Source: Succinivibrio dextrinosolvens
GTDB lineage: Bacteria > Pseudomonadota > Gammaproteobacteria > Enterobacterales > Succinivibrionaceae
Reading direction: 5' to 3'
Assembly: GCF_900116345.1 (NCBI RefSeq)
Contig: NZ_FPAH01000008.1
Location: 31,612 to 95,611, forward strand
Length of the DNA stretch: 64,000 bases
Shown: positions 43,996 through 53,012 of the stretch, piece after piece
How the letters are laid out: every line of letters starts with the position of its first letter
How positions within the stretch are numbered: the stretch's first letter is position 1
Notes under the pieces: model-generated
The model's database searches: none
What the model saw: the letters and a program-made list of their open reading frames with translations, nothing else
Told to the model about the DNA's origin: nothing
Program-made: the position numbers and the translations under genes

Positions 43996-45144
43996 ATGGC
44001 AAATAAATTAGTATTGTTTTCTGCCGGAGCAGTTGTTCTTGCATCTGCTGTTTATGTTGGTGGTGTTTATTACACAGGTGTTAAGGTAAATGAATACCTC
44101 AACGGTATTGAAAACAATCAAACAATCAGCAAACAGCTTAACTATTATCTTCCAGGTTCAAATGTAAGCTGCAAGGTTGATGCTGATTCCTTCTTTGCAG
44201 AACAGGGAAATTTTATTCTTACCTTTGAGGATGAAACTGTAAAGATTCCATTTACTATCAAAAAGGGGTTCGGCTCAGCCAAGACTGTAATCGGTACTGA
44301 TGATTTTGTATCTTTTGTTGAAAAGAATGATGTAATCAAGTTTGCTCCAAATACTGTTAAAGCCAATCTTGAGTTTGATTCTTCTGTATTCTCTTCAAAG
44401 ATTAAAGGTCATGGCAGCCTGAATGCAGATTACCAGAATAATTCAAAGGGTAAACTGGATTCAGTTCTTGATATAGATTTAACCTCAGATGAAGATGTAA
44501 TCACTCATCTTAATATCAAGAACCTTCAGGATGACAAATCATTTTCTGTTAAAGAGATTGAAATGTCCGGCAATATGCAGGGACTAACCGACCTTAAGAG
44601 CATTGGAAATTCATCTGTTATCGTTAAGGGCTTTGAAGCCAGACCTTACAAGTTTGATAACCTTAAGTTGACCTCTAAGGCAGTAAACCAGACCAAAGGC
44701 GGTGATTTTGATATGAACATCACTCTAAGTGGTGATGATTTATTCGGATATCTGCTGAACTATGACATTGACTTTACTTTATCAAAGTTCAATACCAATG
44801 TTCTAGAAAAGGTTTCTCAGAATACAGCGATAGATGAAAATGCTTATCAGGAAATTCTAAAGTCTCTAAATTCTCTTACCGTGAACAAGCTTAATGGTAG
44901 AGTCGGTAAAATCGTTGCCTTCTTTACAGGTATTCAGAATGTTGATCAGTTCAATTTAACTTCAGCAGGTAAATTTACCTGGAACATGGAGGAGGGAATG
45001 GATTCTCTGAAGGGTAATCTTACAGTTAAGTCTGATTCAAACAAGAATGCTGAGCAGTTCTTCGTTGAGAAGAATGGTGCTTTTGAATCTGAACTTTCAA
45101 TTGAAAACGGCCGTTTAACTGTGAACGGCAAGCCTTTCCTTTAA
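43996..45144 (+). CDS. YdgA/DUF945-family protein (copy 2)
   Basis: The 382-residue protein has an N-terminal anchor (KLVLFSAGAVVLASAVYVGGVYYTGVKVNEYL) in the same frame as copy 1 (YVTGALIESYL / YYTGVKVNEYL) and a strand-rich remainder. It is one of two tandem copies with low identity. A short GC stem (CCGC / GCGG, 43970-43982) lies in its leader. GAGG is 11 bases before the ATG, a rather long spacing. Confidence 0.76.
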   Translation: MANKLVLFSAGAVVLASAVYVGGVYYTGVKVNEYLNGIENNQTISKQLNYYLPGSNVSCKVDADSFFAEQGNFILTFEDETVKIPFTIKKGFGSAKTVIGTDDFVSFVEKNDVIKFAPNTVKANLEFDSSVFSSKIKGHGSLNADYQNNSKGKLDSVLDIDLTSDEDVITHLNIKNLQDDKSFSVKEIEMSGNMQGLTDLKSIGNSSVIVKGFEARPYKFDNLKLTSKAVNQTKGGDFDMNITLSGDDLFGYLLNYDIDFTLSKFNTNVLEKVSQNTAIDENAYQEILKSLNSLTVNKLNGRVGKIVAFFTGIQNVDQFNLTSAGKFTWNMEEGMDSLKGNLTVKSDSNKNAEQFFVEKNGAFESELSIENGRLTVNGKPFL

Positions 45145-45220
45145 TAGACGCATAGTCTGTTCTTTTGAATAAGGCTTCTGAATCTTGTTATAAGGCAGGG
45201 CAGAAACCCTTGTTTTAAAA

Positions 45221-45265
45221 CAAACGAAAAAGCAAACGTAAAATTTTACGTTTGGTTTTCGTTTG
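45221..45265. repeat. 45-bp near-perfect palindrome
   Basis: CAAACGAAAAAGCAAACGTAAAA is followed at once by its reverse complement, with one extra base and one mismatch in the left arm. There is no loop beyond the central AAAATTTT. A second palindrome, TTGTTTTAAAACAA (45210-45223), overlaps its left end. There is no U-tract after it. It lies 76 bases after the YdgA copy 2 stop and 160 bases before the phosphoesterase gene. Confidence 0.85.
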
Positions 45266-45427
45266 GTCAGCTATTGTTTTGGGCCAGAATATTGGCTTGT
45301 ATTTCAGATTTTTTTTAACTATTCAGTCTCTAATTCCTTTCTCGAAAAAAATAAGTTTTATATAATTTTGGGGTAATAAAATACAGAATTATTTAACCTA
45401 TATAAAACAAGAACAAACCATAATTTT

Positions 45428-46627
45428 ATGAACATTCTTCTTCTTTCTATTATTCCTGTACTGCAGTTCGTTTTCGTTTATTTCCTGTTTCTAAAGCCTA
45501 TTCAGAAATACTCCTTTATATTCAGAAAACTATTCTTTGTGCTTTTGGGAATAAGCGCCCTGAACGGATATCTTTACATCTTCTTTAAGATGACAACCGC
45601 CTACTTTGGTATTCCAAAGTGGCTGGTGATGATTGTTCTAATTATATTCTGGGCAATGGCGGTGCTATGTATACTCATAGGCATCAGATTTGTTCTGAAC
45701 TTCCTGTTTAAGCTGTTAAGAAGAAACTTCTCTTTTAATCTCTTTAAACCAGACTCTGTTTTAATTGGTTTATTCATGACTGTTTTGAGTTTCTACATTT
45801 CTGCGGTTGCAGTAAGTAATGGTTTCATTCCTCCGGTCATCAAAAACTACACCTTTACAGTGGATAAGCTCTCAGATGAAAATAATGGCTTAAAGATTGT
45901 TCAGTTATCGGATCTTCATATTGACGGTATTGCCACTAAAAGTGAAATCAGGGATATTGTTGACAGGGTAAATGAGCAGAAGCCTGATCTTGTTTTAATT
46001 ACTGGTGATTTTATAGATGGAAAGGTTTCTGATCTAAAGGATGTTACCGATATTCTTTTGGATCTGGATTCAAAATACGGTGTATATGCAGTTCCAGGCA
46101 ATCATGAATACTATTCTGATTACAGGAAATGGGTAGATCATTTTGAAAAGGGTGGAATAAAGTTCCTTGAGAATAAAAACATTTCAATCAAGGATTATGC
46201 ACAGAATAATGTCTTAAATCTGTGTGGTATTACTGATCCTACTGCAGAGCATTATAAAATGACAGAACCAAGCATCAAAGATGCTTTAGATGGCATTGAT
46301 AATTCAGTTCCAACTGTATTCATGTCACATCGTCCAAAGTTTGCGGTTCAACTTCAGGAATTCTCTGATCTGACTTTATGCGGACATACCCATGGCGGTT
46401 TTATGCCAGGAATCGACATGCTGGTAGGGCTTCTGAATGAGGGTATGACACACGGTCTTTATAAGCTTGGAAATGAGAAGGTGATAGTTTCTTCAGGAAC
46501 CCGTATCAATACAGCTTCAGCCTTCAGAATCTTCAATAAGCCTGTAATCAATGTGATTGTTCTTGAGTCTCCTCGTGCTCAAAGAAAACTAAGCTCAAAG
46601 AATTTCTCTATCTATTTTGAGAGTTAA
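45428..46627 (+). CDS. Membrane-anchored metallophosphoesterase
   Basis: The 399-residue protein has four hydrophobic segments in residues 1-140, then a calcineurin-like domain with all metal-binding motifs: LSDLHID, GDFIDG, GNHEYY, MSHRP and CGHTHGG. The layout matches the YaeI/YkuE group, some members of which cleave lipid-linked or UDP-diacylglucosamine-type phosphates. The exact substrate is unknown. The active site is probably on the outer face of the inner membrane. There is no clear ribosome-binding site before the ATG. A terminator follows. Confidence 0.88.
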   Translation: MNILLLSIIPVLQFVFVYFLFLKPIQKYSFIFRKLFFVLLGISALNGYLYIFFKMTTAYFGIPKWLVMIVLIIFWAMAVLCILIGIRFVLNFLFKLLRRNFSFNLFKPDSVLIGLFMTVLSFYISAVAVSNGFIPPVIKNYTFTVDKLSDENNGLKIVQLSDLHIDGIATKSEIRDIVDRVNEQKPDLVLITGDFIDGKVSDLKDVTDILLDLDSKYGVYAVPGNHEYYSDYRKWVDHFEKGGIKFLENKNISIKDYAQNNVLNLCGITDPTAEHYKMTEPSIKDALDGIDNSVPTVFMSHRPKFAVQLQEFSDLTLCGHTHGGFMPGIDMLVGLLNEGMTHGLYKLGNEKVIVSSGTRINTASAFRIFNKPVINVIVLESPRAQRKLSSKNFSIYFES

Positions 46628-46634
46628 TAACGAT

Positions 46635-46662
46635 TCTGCCATACAGAACAAAGTATGGCAGA
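46635..46662 (+). terminator. Stem-loop after the metallophosphoesterase gene
   Basis: TCTGCCATAC / GTATGGCAGA is a perfect 10-bp stem with an 8-base loop, followed by TTTGTGTT. The U-tract is imperfect. Confidence 0.6.
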
Positions 46663-46812
46663 TTTGTGTTAACCATGTCTTAATTTTGTATTTTTTAATA
46701 TATCTTACCTTTCTTCTTTCACATTTTTAAATCTTGACTCCCCATTTTTCAATGCTTTGTTTTTAAGATTATTTATACTCAAAAATAGGTTTGGAATTTG
46801 GGGAGAAATCTT

Positions 46813-48423
46813 ATGGGATTTTTTGAAAGACTGTCCGTTCGTGGAAAAGTGATGGGGGGTTTTGCAGTTGTAATTTTATTTACAATTCTTATCTCTATTG
46901 TATCTATCCTGATAATGCTGAATTTTAATTCAGCCTCATCGTATGCTCACGAGGTTCTGACTGTAAGACGAGTTACCCTTGTAACTGTACGAGAAATGAT
47001 TGATACCATGCACGACGATATTTTCCTTTCTCAGGAGGAACTGGAAAACAATACCACTGAGTTTTTAAAGGGAATTGAAGAAAAGGTTAATGCTGTATCT
47101 GCAAAGGTTAAAGCTTTGAGAGGCAGAACAACTCCAGAGCAGACTGCCATTATCAAGAATTCAATTGCCGAGTATGAGAATATTTACAGAAATGAATATC
47201 TTCCTGCTCTTGCAGCTCAGGACCTTCGTAAAATGCAACATGTATTCTCAACTCAGATGCATAAGCTTAAGTCTGCAGCTGATAAAGCCTGTAATACCAT
47301 TGTTGAAACTCAGATTGCCAATGGTGTAGCCAAGATTGAGGAGAATACCTCCTATACTCCAATATACGGTATCCTTATAGCTTCTGCCTGTGCCACCGCT
47401 TTAGCTATTCTGATTGCTATGGTTGTATCAAGCTATACTGTTAAAAATCTTCGTACAGCGTTAAATGCTTCAACCTCTATCGCCAATGGAGACCTTTCAA
47501 AACCAGTTAAAACAACCTCAAGGGACGAATTTGGAAAACTTCTTGATGCTGTTGAGAAAATGAGACTTCAGCTTAATGATCTTGTAGGTAAGATTAAGTC
47601 ATCAGTAGGTCAGGCTGTATCAGATTTTGGTTCTATCAATGATATAACCATGGTTATTGATGAATCTGCCCGTTCAAATGAGTCAAAGGCTATGACCGTT
47701 GCTGCAGCATCTGATGAAATGGTGTCAACAACAGGTGATATTGCAAAGAACTGCCAGACAGCAGCTGTAACTGCCGATGAGAGCAACAAGAGTACTCAGG
47801 AAGGTGTTAATAAGGTTCACCTGACAATCAATTCGATTCGTGAGCAGGTTGAAAAGTCTAAGAATGATGCTTTACTTGTTTCCCGTCTGGTAGAACAGTC
47901 TCAGAAGATCGGTACAATTGTACAGACCATTGAGGATATTGCATCTCAGACAAATCTGCTGGCTCTTAATGCTGCTATTGAGGCAGCCCGTGCCGGTGAG
48001 GCCGGTAAAGGCTTTGCTGTGGTTGCAGATGAGGTTCGTTCTCTAGCATCAAGAACTTCAGGCTCAACATCTGAAATTACCAAGATGGTAGTGGAGATTC
48101 AGAATGATGCCAATTCTGCAAATGACAGTATGACAGCTTCTGTTGAAAATATGGGAGTTCTTGCCTCACAGACGGAAGAAGTTGAAAACTTACTTTCTAG
48201 CATTATTGAAAATGTTAATTCTGTTAATACTCAGATTGCTCAGATTGCTACCGCTGCTGAACAGCAGACAACAGCAACTTCAGAGATTTCCTCCAATATG
48301 CAGAGCATTACCAATGAATCTCAGAATCTGACAGAGAATGTAAGAACAGCTCAGGGAACTGTAAATTCATCTGTTGATAATCTGAATTCATTAAAGGCAA
48401 TGGTGGATAGATTTATCGTCTAA
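46813..48423 (+). CDS. Methyl-accepting chemotaxis protein
   Basis: From the ATG at 46813 (GGGGAG 8 bases upstream) the protein has 536 residues. It has one membrane helix near 15-38, a four-helix-bundle sensor of about 150 residues, a second helix near 190-213, a HAMP domain ([21 protein letters not shown]), and the signalling hairpin with [33 protein letters not shown] (longer than needed to identify the family). There is no C-terminal pentapeptide for CheR docking. The ligand is unknown. It agrees with the flagellin gene at the end of the window. Confidence 0.95.
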   Translation: MGFFERLSVRGKVMGGFAVVILFTILISIVSILIMLNFNSASSYAHEVLTVRRVTLVTVREMIDTMHDDIFLSQEELENNTTEFLKGIEEKVNAVSAKVKALRGRTTPEQTAIIKNSIAEYENIYRNEYLPALAAQDLRKMQHVFSTQMHKLKSAADKACNTIVETQIANGVAKIEENTSYTPIYGILIASACATALAILIAMVVSSYTVKNLRTALNASTSIANGDLSKPVKTTSRDEFGKLLDAVEKMRLQLNDLVGKIKSSVGQAVSDFGSINDITMVIDESARSNESKAMTVAAASDEMVSTTGDIAKNCQTAAVTADESNKSTQEGVNKVHLTINSIREQVEKSKNDALLVSRLVEQSQKIGTIVQTIEDIASQTNLLALNAAIEAARAGEAGKGFAVVADEVRSLASRTSGSTSEITKMVVEIQNDANSANDSMTASVENMGVLASQTEEVENLLSSIIENVNSVNTQIAQIATAAEQQTTATSEISSNMQSITNESQNLTENVRTAQGTVNSSVDNLNSLKAMVDRFIV

Positions 48424-48458
48424 GTAAATTAAACGTTTATATTTGCGTTTAACCAGAA

Positions 48459-48500
48459 AATCAGAGAGTACTATTTAAGGTGTTCTCTGATTTTTTATTT
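48459..48500 (+). terminator. Terminator of the chemotaxis receptor gene
   Basis: AATCAGAGA / TCTCTGATT forms a 9-bp stem, followed by TTTTATTT. A weaker stem (TTAAACG / CGTTTAA) precedes it. Confidence 0.75.
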
Positions 48501-48530
48501 AGAAAAAAGGGGGAGATAAGATTAATTGAG

Positions 48531-48558
48531 ATATTCTCGGACTTAAGTCCGAGAATAT
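48531..48558 (-). terminator. 28-bp perfect palindrome downstream of the purine permease
   Basis: ATATTCTCGGACTT is followed directly by its reverse complement. It stands 11 bases past the permease stop on the minus strand. The effective stem is about 11 bp with a CTTAAG loop. The tail CTCAATTAATC is only weakly U-rich. Confidence 0.55.
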
Positions 48559-48569
48559 AAAAGGTAAGA

Positions 48570-49943
48570 TTAAGACTGAGCTGTCTTATTGCTATTGCTT
48601 CCTTTATCATCTTCCTTAATTCTGATCAGGAAGTTAGAAAGAATAGCTACCAGACCACCGGTTGTGATTCCAGAGGTAAACGGTGACTTAATGTTATCTG
48701 GCAGGAAGTTCAGAATATCTGGTTCAAACTCAACTGCAAGACCGAATGAGAAGCTTACGGCCATAACCAGAATTGCCTTTCTGTTCATTTCCTGAGAGGC
48801 AATGATTCTTACACCAGCAGCGGCGACGGTGCCGAACATCAGAAGGGTTGCACCACCTAATACAGGATCAGGAATCAGTGAGAATACCTTACCAACAGCA
48901 GGGAACAGTCCTAGTACAACAAGGAAACCCGCAATGAAGAAACCAACGTATCTTGAGGCAACACCGGTAAGCTGAATCATTCCGTTGTTCTGAGCAAAGA
49001 TTGAGTTAGGGAATGAGTTTAGGCAGCCTGCGATCATAGAGTTGAAACCGTCTGCAAGAATACCGCCGGATGATCTCTTCTGGAAGTCTGAACCTTCAAT
49101 CTTCTGTCCAGAGATTAGAGAGTTTGCGGTGATGTCTCCATAAGCCTCAATAGCAGTGATCATATAAACGATACCAAGACCGATGATTGCACCTGGGTCA
49201 AAAGTAAGTCCATACTTGAATGGATGTGGAACGTTAAAGCCTCCAAAGCTGTCGATCTGAGAGAAATCAACTCTGCCCATGAAGTAGGCTACAACAAAGC
49301 CGATGATAAGTCCCAGAACAATTGAACTCATCCTCAGGTAACGGTTTGAACTGCGGTTGAAGAACAGAATGGTAACAATAACCAGTGCTGCCAGGCTGAT
49401 ATTTTCAACAGAAGCGAAGGTACCGTCTGCTTTTGCTCCGAAACCGCCACCACAGGCGATTACACCTACCTTAATCAGACTTAAACCGATTAGGCAGACC
49501 ACGATGCCTGATACTAAAGGAGTGATAATCTGTCTGGTATAGCGAAGAACTCTACTGATGAACATCTCAATGAATGAACCTGAGATTACAGCTCCGAAAA
49601 TTGCAGCAAGTCCTCCGTTCAGGCCCGCTCCAATAATTGGAGAGATGAAGGAGAAAGAGGTACCCTGAATACACAAAAGGCCGCATCCGATTGGACCAAC
49701 CTTTTTACACTGGATAAATGTTGAAATACCTGAAGCTAAAAGAGACATGGAAATCAGATAACCTGTAGTTTCCAGATCGAGCTTTAAGGCACTGGCGATA
49801 ATCAGAGGTGGGGTGATAATTGCCACGAAGATTGCCAGAAGATGCTGGAAAGCTGCAAAAATGGCATCTCTTAGAGGCGGTCTATCCTCAAGTTTATAAA
49901 TAAGTTCTGATGTAAACAGCTCTGTTTTGGTGCTCTGAGTCAT
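48570..49943 (-). CDS. Nucleobase:cation symporter-2 family permease, probably xanthine or uric acid
   Basis: The 457-residue protein has about 14 membrane segments and NCS2 signatures: GPIGCGLLCIQGTSFSFISP, the AIEAYGDITANSLISG segment with the substrate-binding Glu, and NSFPNSIFAQNNGMIQLTGVASR. The last is typical of the xanthine and uric acid branch and not of UraA. It lies 5 bases after xpt, so it probably imports xanthine for that enzyme, like pbuX in Bacillus. The start has no obvious ribosome-binding site and may rely on coupling to xpt. Confidence 0.9.
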   Translation of the reverse strand: MTQSTKTELFTSELIYKLEDRPPLRDAIFAAFQHLLAIFVAIITPPLIIASALKLDLETTGYLISMSLLASGISTFIQCKKVGPIGCGLLCIQGTSFSFISPIIGAGLNGGLAAIFGAVISGSFIEMFISRVLRYTRQIITPLVSGIVVCLIGLSLIKVGVIACGGGFGAKADGTFASVENISLAALVIVTILFFNRSSNRYLRMSSIVLGLIIGFVVAYFMGRVDFSQIDSFGGFNVPHPFKYGLTFDPGAIIGLGIVYMITAIEAYGDITANSLISGQKIEGSDFQKRSSGGILADGFNSMIAGCLNSFPNSIFAQNNGMIQLTGVASRYVGFFIAGFLVVLGLFPAVGKVFSLIPDPVLGGATLLMFGTVAAAGVRIIASQEMNRKAILVMAVSFSFGLAVEFEPDILNFLPDNIKSPFTSGITTGGLVAILSNFLIRIKEDDKGSNSNKTAQS

Positions 49944-49948
49944 TTTTA

Positions 49949-50542
49949 TTAATTCTCTTTAAACTTTATCTGACAATTATCCAGGCTATCAATAATAGCT
50001 AGAGACTCTACCTGATAACCTTCGTTTCTCAGATAGCTGCCACCTAACTGGAATGATTTCTCTACAATAAAGCCCATACCTACAAGTTCAGCTTTAGCCT
50101 GCTTTACAAGTTCAATAATGCCTTTAGCTGCATTACCGTTGGCAAGGAAATCATCAATGAACAGAACCTTATCTCCCTCGTTTAAAAATTCCTTTGAGCA
50201 GCATACTGTATATGATCTGTTCTTGGTAAAGGAGAAAACTTCGGTTGAGTACATTCCATCCATTGTTGATGGCTTCTTTTTCTTGACGAATACTACAGGT
50301 ACATTCAGCAGGAAGCCAACCATGATTGCAGGTGCAATACCAGATGCCTCAATAGTGATGATCTTGTTGATTTCCTTTGTTGCAAATCTGCGAACAAATT
50401 CAATAGACATCGCCTGAAGCAGGGTAGGATCAATCTGGTGATTGATAAAGCTGTCAACCTTCAGAATTCCACCATCCAGGCACTTGCCATCTTCTTTGAT
50501 GCGCTTAACCAGTGGTTCAAATGGTTTGTAGTGATCTGCCAT
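49949..50542 (-). CDS. xpt: Xanthine phosphoribosyltransferase, Bacillus type
   Basis: The 197-residue protein matches Bacillus Xpt in length and sequence pattern ([16 protein letters not shown], then the PRPP loop [15 protein letters not shown]). It turns xanthine and PRPP into XMP. Gammaproteobacteria usually carry the unrelated Gpt enzyme for this, so this gene may have been gained by transfer (inference). AAGGA lies 7 bases before the ATG. It is placed 28 bases after rimO and 5 before a purine permease. No purine riboswitch is visible, as the rimO gene fills the upstream space. Confidence 0.93.
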   Translation of the reverse strand: MADHYKPFEPLVKRIKEDGKCLDGGILKVDSFINHQIDPTLLQAMSIEFVRRFATKEINKIITIEASGIAPAIMVGFLLNVPVVFVKKKKPSTMDGMYSTEVFSFTKNRSYTVCCSKEFLNEGDKVLFIDDFLANGNAAKGIIELVKQAKAELVGMGFIVEKSFQLGGSYLRNEGYQVESLAIIDSLDNCQIKFKEN

Positions 50543-50570
50543 AAAAAAGTCCTTATAAAAGCAAAAACAA

Positions 50571-51896
50571 TTATTTTTTTACGAATGAAATTGAGCCTGT
50601 GGTCTTTCCTGCAAGTGTTGCTTCCATATCGTGTTCATCATGGGAGGTGATTACAGCCTTAACCAGATCACCAACCTGAACATCTTTTGCATTTGGAATA
50701 GAGATAACACCGTCAATATCAGGAGATTCGTACTTGGAACGACCTACAGCAATGCCGTCATCTGATACGTAGTCAATTAAAACCTGATATTCCTTGCCGA
50801 CTCTCGCTTCAAGCTTGTCATAGGAAATCTGAGCCTGAAGCTCCATAAGTCTTGCAGCTCGTTCTTCACGGATCTGCTCATCTACAGGATTTAAATAGGT
50901 ATTGGCGGTAGCTCCGTCAACATCTGAATATGGGAAGCATCCAACTCTGTCCAGCTTTGCCTCTTTAATGAAGTCCAAAAGCTCATTGAACTGCTCTTCG
51001 GTCTCACCAGGAAAGCCAGCAATGAAGGTTGAACGGATTGCAATATCAGGACATACGCTGCGCCATTTTTCAATTGAGCGAAGGGTCTTTTCAATATTGC
51101 CTGGTCGTTTCATTGAACGCAGAATAGTTGGATTTACATGCTGGAATGGTACATCAAGATATGGAAGGACCAGACCTTCACCCATTAAATCTACAACTCT
51201 GTCAGCCTCATCTGATGGATATACGTAATGGACTCTGATCCAGCGCTTAAGCTCACTTAGCTGACGCAGCAGGGCAGATAGGGAAGTCTTGTTCTTTTTC
51301 AGATCCATACCGTAGTCAGATGAGTCCTGAGCAATCACTAAAAGCTCTTTTACACCACGTCTTACCAGATCAGAAGCCTCATTGTAGATAGCATCACTGA
51401 AGCGGGAACGTAATGGACCTCTTAGTGAGGGAATAATACAGAAGGAACAGTGGTGTCTGCAGCCTTCTGCGATCTTCAGATAGGCGTAATGAGGAGGTGT
51501 CAGCAGAATTCCAGATGGATTTACTGATTGTGCTGCAGATGGATCTGGAGTACCTACCAGACTGATAATTCCACGAATAACAGTGGCTCTCATTCCAGGG
51601 CCATAAACTGCAGCGACTTGAGGATACTTATCCAGAATTACCTTAGCTCTTGCTCCAAGACAGCCTGTGACGATAACCTTTCTTGAATAGTTTAAAGCTT
51701 CGCCGATAGCCTGCATTGATTCCTCAACAGCAGGCCCGATGAAGCCACAGGTATTGACGATTACAGCATCACATTTGCTGTATTCATTTTCAATCTCATA
51801 GCCCATTGCAATCAGGACAGAGGTTAATCGCTGTGCATCAACAAGGTTTTTTGCACATCCCAGAGAAACAAGACCAATTTTAGGTGATTTACGCAT
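50571..51896 (-). CDS. rimO: Ribosomal protein uS12 methylthiotransferase RimO
   Basis: The 441-residue protein has the three N-terminal cluster cysteines (SLGCAKN, NTCGFI, TGCLG), the radical-SAM CX3CX2C (CRHHCSFC) and a C-terminal TRAM domain. It adds a methylthio group to an aspartate of ribosomal protein S12. The SLGCAKN and CGFI motifs separate it from MiaB. It seems to lead an operon with xpt and the permease, which have no functional link to it. The ribosome-binding site is weak. Confidence 0.95.
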   Translation of the reverse strand: MRKSPKIGLVSLGCAKNLVDAQRLTSVLIAMGYEIENEYSKCDAVIVNTCGFIGPAVEESMQAIGEALNYSRKVIVTGCLGARAKVILDKYPQVAAVYGPGMRATVIRGIISLVGTPDPSAAQSVNPSGILLTPPHYAYLKIAEGCRHHCSFCIIPSLRGPLRSRFSDAIYNEASDLVRRGVKELLVIAQDSSDYGMDLKKNKTSLSALLRQLSELKRWIRVHYVYPSDEADRVVDLMGEGLVLPYLDVPFQHVNPTILRSMKRPGNIEKTLRSIEKWRSVCPDIAIRSTFIAGFPGETEEQFNELLDFIKEAKLDRVGCFPYSDVDGATANTYLNPVDEQIREERAARLMELQAQISYDKLEARVGKEYQVLIDYVSDDGIAVGRSKYESPDIDGVISIPNAKDVQVGDLVKAVITSHDEHDMEATLAGKTTGSISFVKK

Positions 51897-51933
51897 GCGT
51901 TTATATTCGTTAAGTTTTATTTATTGAATAGCC

Positions 51934-51957
51934 AAAAGCCAGGATATAGATCCTGGC
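51934..51957 (-). terminator. Terminator of ppaC
   Basis: On the minus strand GCCAGGAT-CTAT-ATCCTGGC is an 8-bp stem, followed by TTTTGG. It lies 23 bases past the ppaC stop and just before rimO. Confidence 0.7.
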
Positions 51958-51979
51958 CTTAAAACAGATATAAAGGATA

Positions 51980-52897
51980 TTAAGCCTTGAAAGCGCCCTG
52001 TAGAGGAGGAACAACCTGCTTCTTACGGCTCATTACACCTGGCATCCACATATTGTCTGACTTCTGGGTGCCTAGAGCGTTGATGATAATATCCTCTTCG
52101 TCAGATACAACTAAAAGCTCTGAACCTTCCTTCATGATGTCGGTAAGAACTAGAACAGCTGAATGTCTGCCTTCTGACTTAACAGCAGCAAGCTCTTTCT
52201 TTAATGAATCCTTTAGCTCAGGAGTTACCATTGATAAGGAAATCAGCTCTAGCTGACCAATACCGATCTTCTTGCCGCCCATGTCAAAGTCCTTGAAGTC
52301 ACGGAAGATCAGATCACGTGGAGAAGCATTCAGATTTGATTTTGCCTTGAACATCTCCATTCCTAAAGCTTCTAAATCAGAAACGTTAGCAATCTTAGCT
52401 AGTTCCTCTGCAGCCTTCTTATCAAACTCGGTGCAGGTTGGGCTCTTGAACAGAACTGTGTCTGAAAGAATTGCACATAGCATTGCACCTGCAATATCGG
52501 CAGGAATGGTTACGTTATAGTAATCTGCAACCATCTTGATGATGGTGTTTGAGCAGCCGTATGGCTGAATCCAGCACTCAAGAGGTGTGTCGGTGGTTAC
52601 ATCACCTAACTTGTGGTGATCAACGATACCAAGGATCTTTGCATCTTTAAGATCAGCTGGAGCCTGAGCTAAGTCAGAGTAATCTACTAAATAAAGTTCT
52701 TTTGAAGCAACAGAAGTTACAACCTCTGGAGCCTTTAAGTTGAATTTATTTAAAACAAACTCTGTCTCTGGAGCAGGGGTACCCTGAGCAACTGCAGTTG
52801 CCTGAATACCACGCTGATTTAAAACGTGTGCATATGAAATTGCTGAAACGATAGAGTCTGTATCAGGATTCTTATGACCTAGAACCAAAACGCTCAT
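51980..52897 (-). CDS. ppaC: Manganese-dependent inorganic pyrophosphatase (family II)
   Basis: The 305-residue protein has the DHH-family metal motifs GHKNPDTDS near the start and DHHKLGD in the middle, and a C-terminal DHHA2 domain ending in SRKKQVVPPL, which binds the product phosphate. It hydrolyses pyrophosphate with Mn2+ or Co2+. Family II enzymes are typical of Firmicutes and some marine and gut proteobacteria. No CBS domains are present, so there is no nucleotide control of the CBS type. GAGG is 8 bases before the ATG. Confidence 0.96.
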   Translation of the reverse strand: MSVLVLGHKNPDTDSIVSAISYAHVLNQRGIQATAVAQGTPAPETEFVLNKFNLKAPEVVTSVASKELYLVDYSDLAQAPADLKDAKILGIVDHHKLGDVTTDTPLECWIQPYGCSNTIIKMVADYYNVTIPADIAGAMLCAILSDTVLFKSPTCTEFDKKAAEELAKIANVSDLEALGMEMFKAKSNLNASPRDLIFRDFKDFDMGGKKIGIGQLELISLSMVTPELKDSLKKELAAVKSEGRHSAVLVLTDIMKEGSELLVVSDEEDIIINALGTQKSDNMWMPGVMSRKKQVVPPLQGAFKA

Positions 52898-53012
52898 TGA
52901 AATGTCCTCAAATTACTTGGATTTATGGTACGAATTAAATTGTGGTGTATTTTACTATGAAATTGAGATTTTTATCTAAAAAATTTCAGTTTTAACAAAG
53001 AAATTTAAAATG

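Noticed and set aside
49900..50570. Purine riboswitch controlling xpt
   Set aside because: The 28-base gap between rimO and xpt is too short for the aptamer, and no conserved three-way junction is visible.
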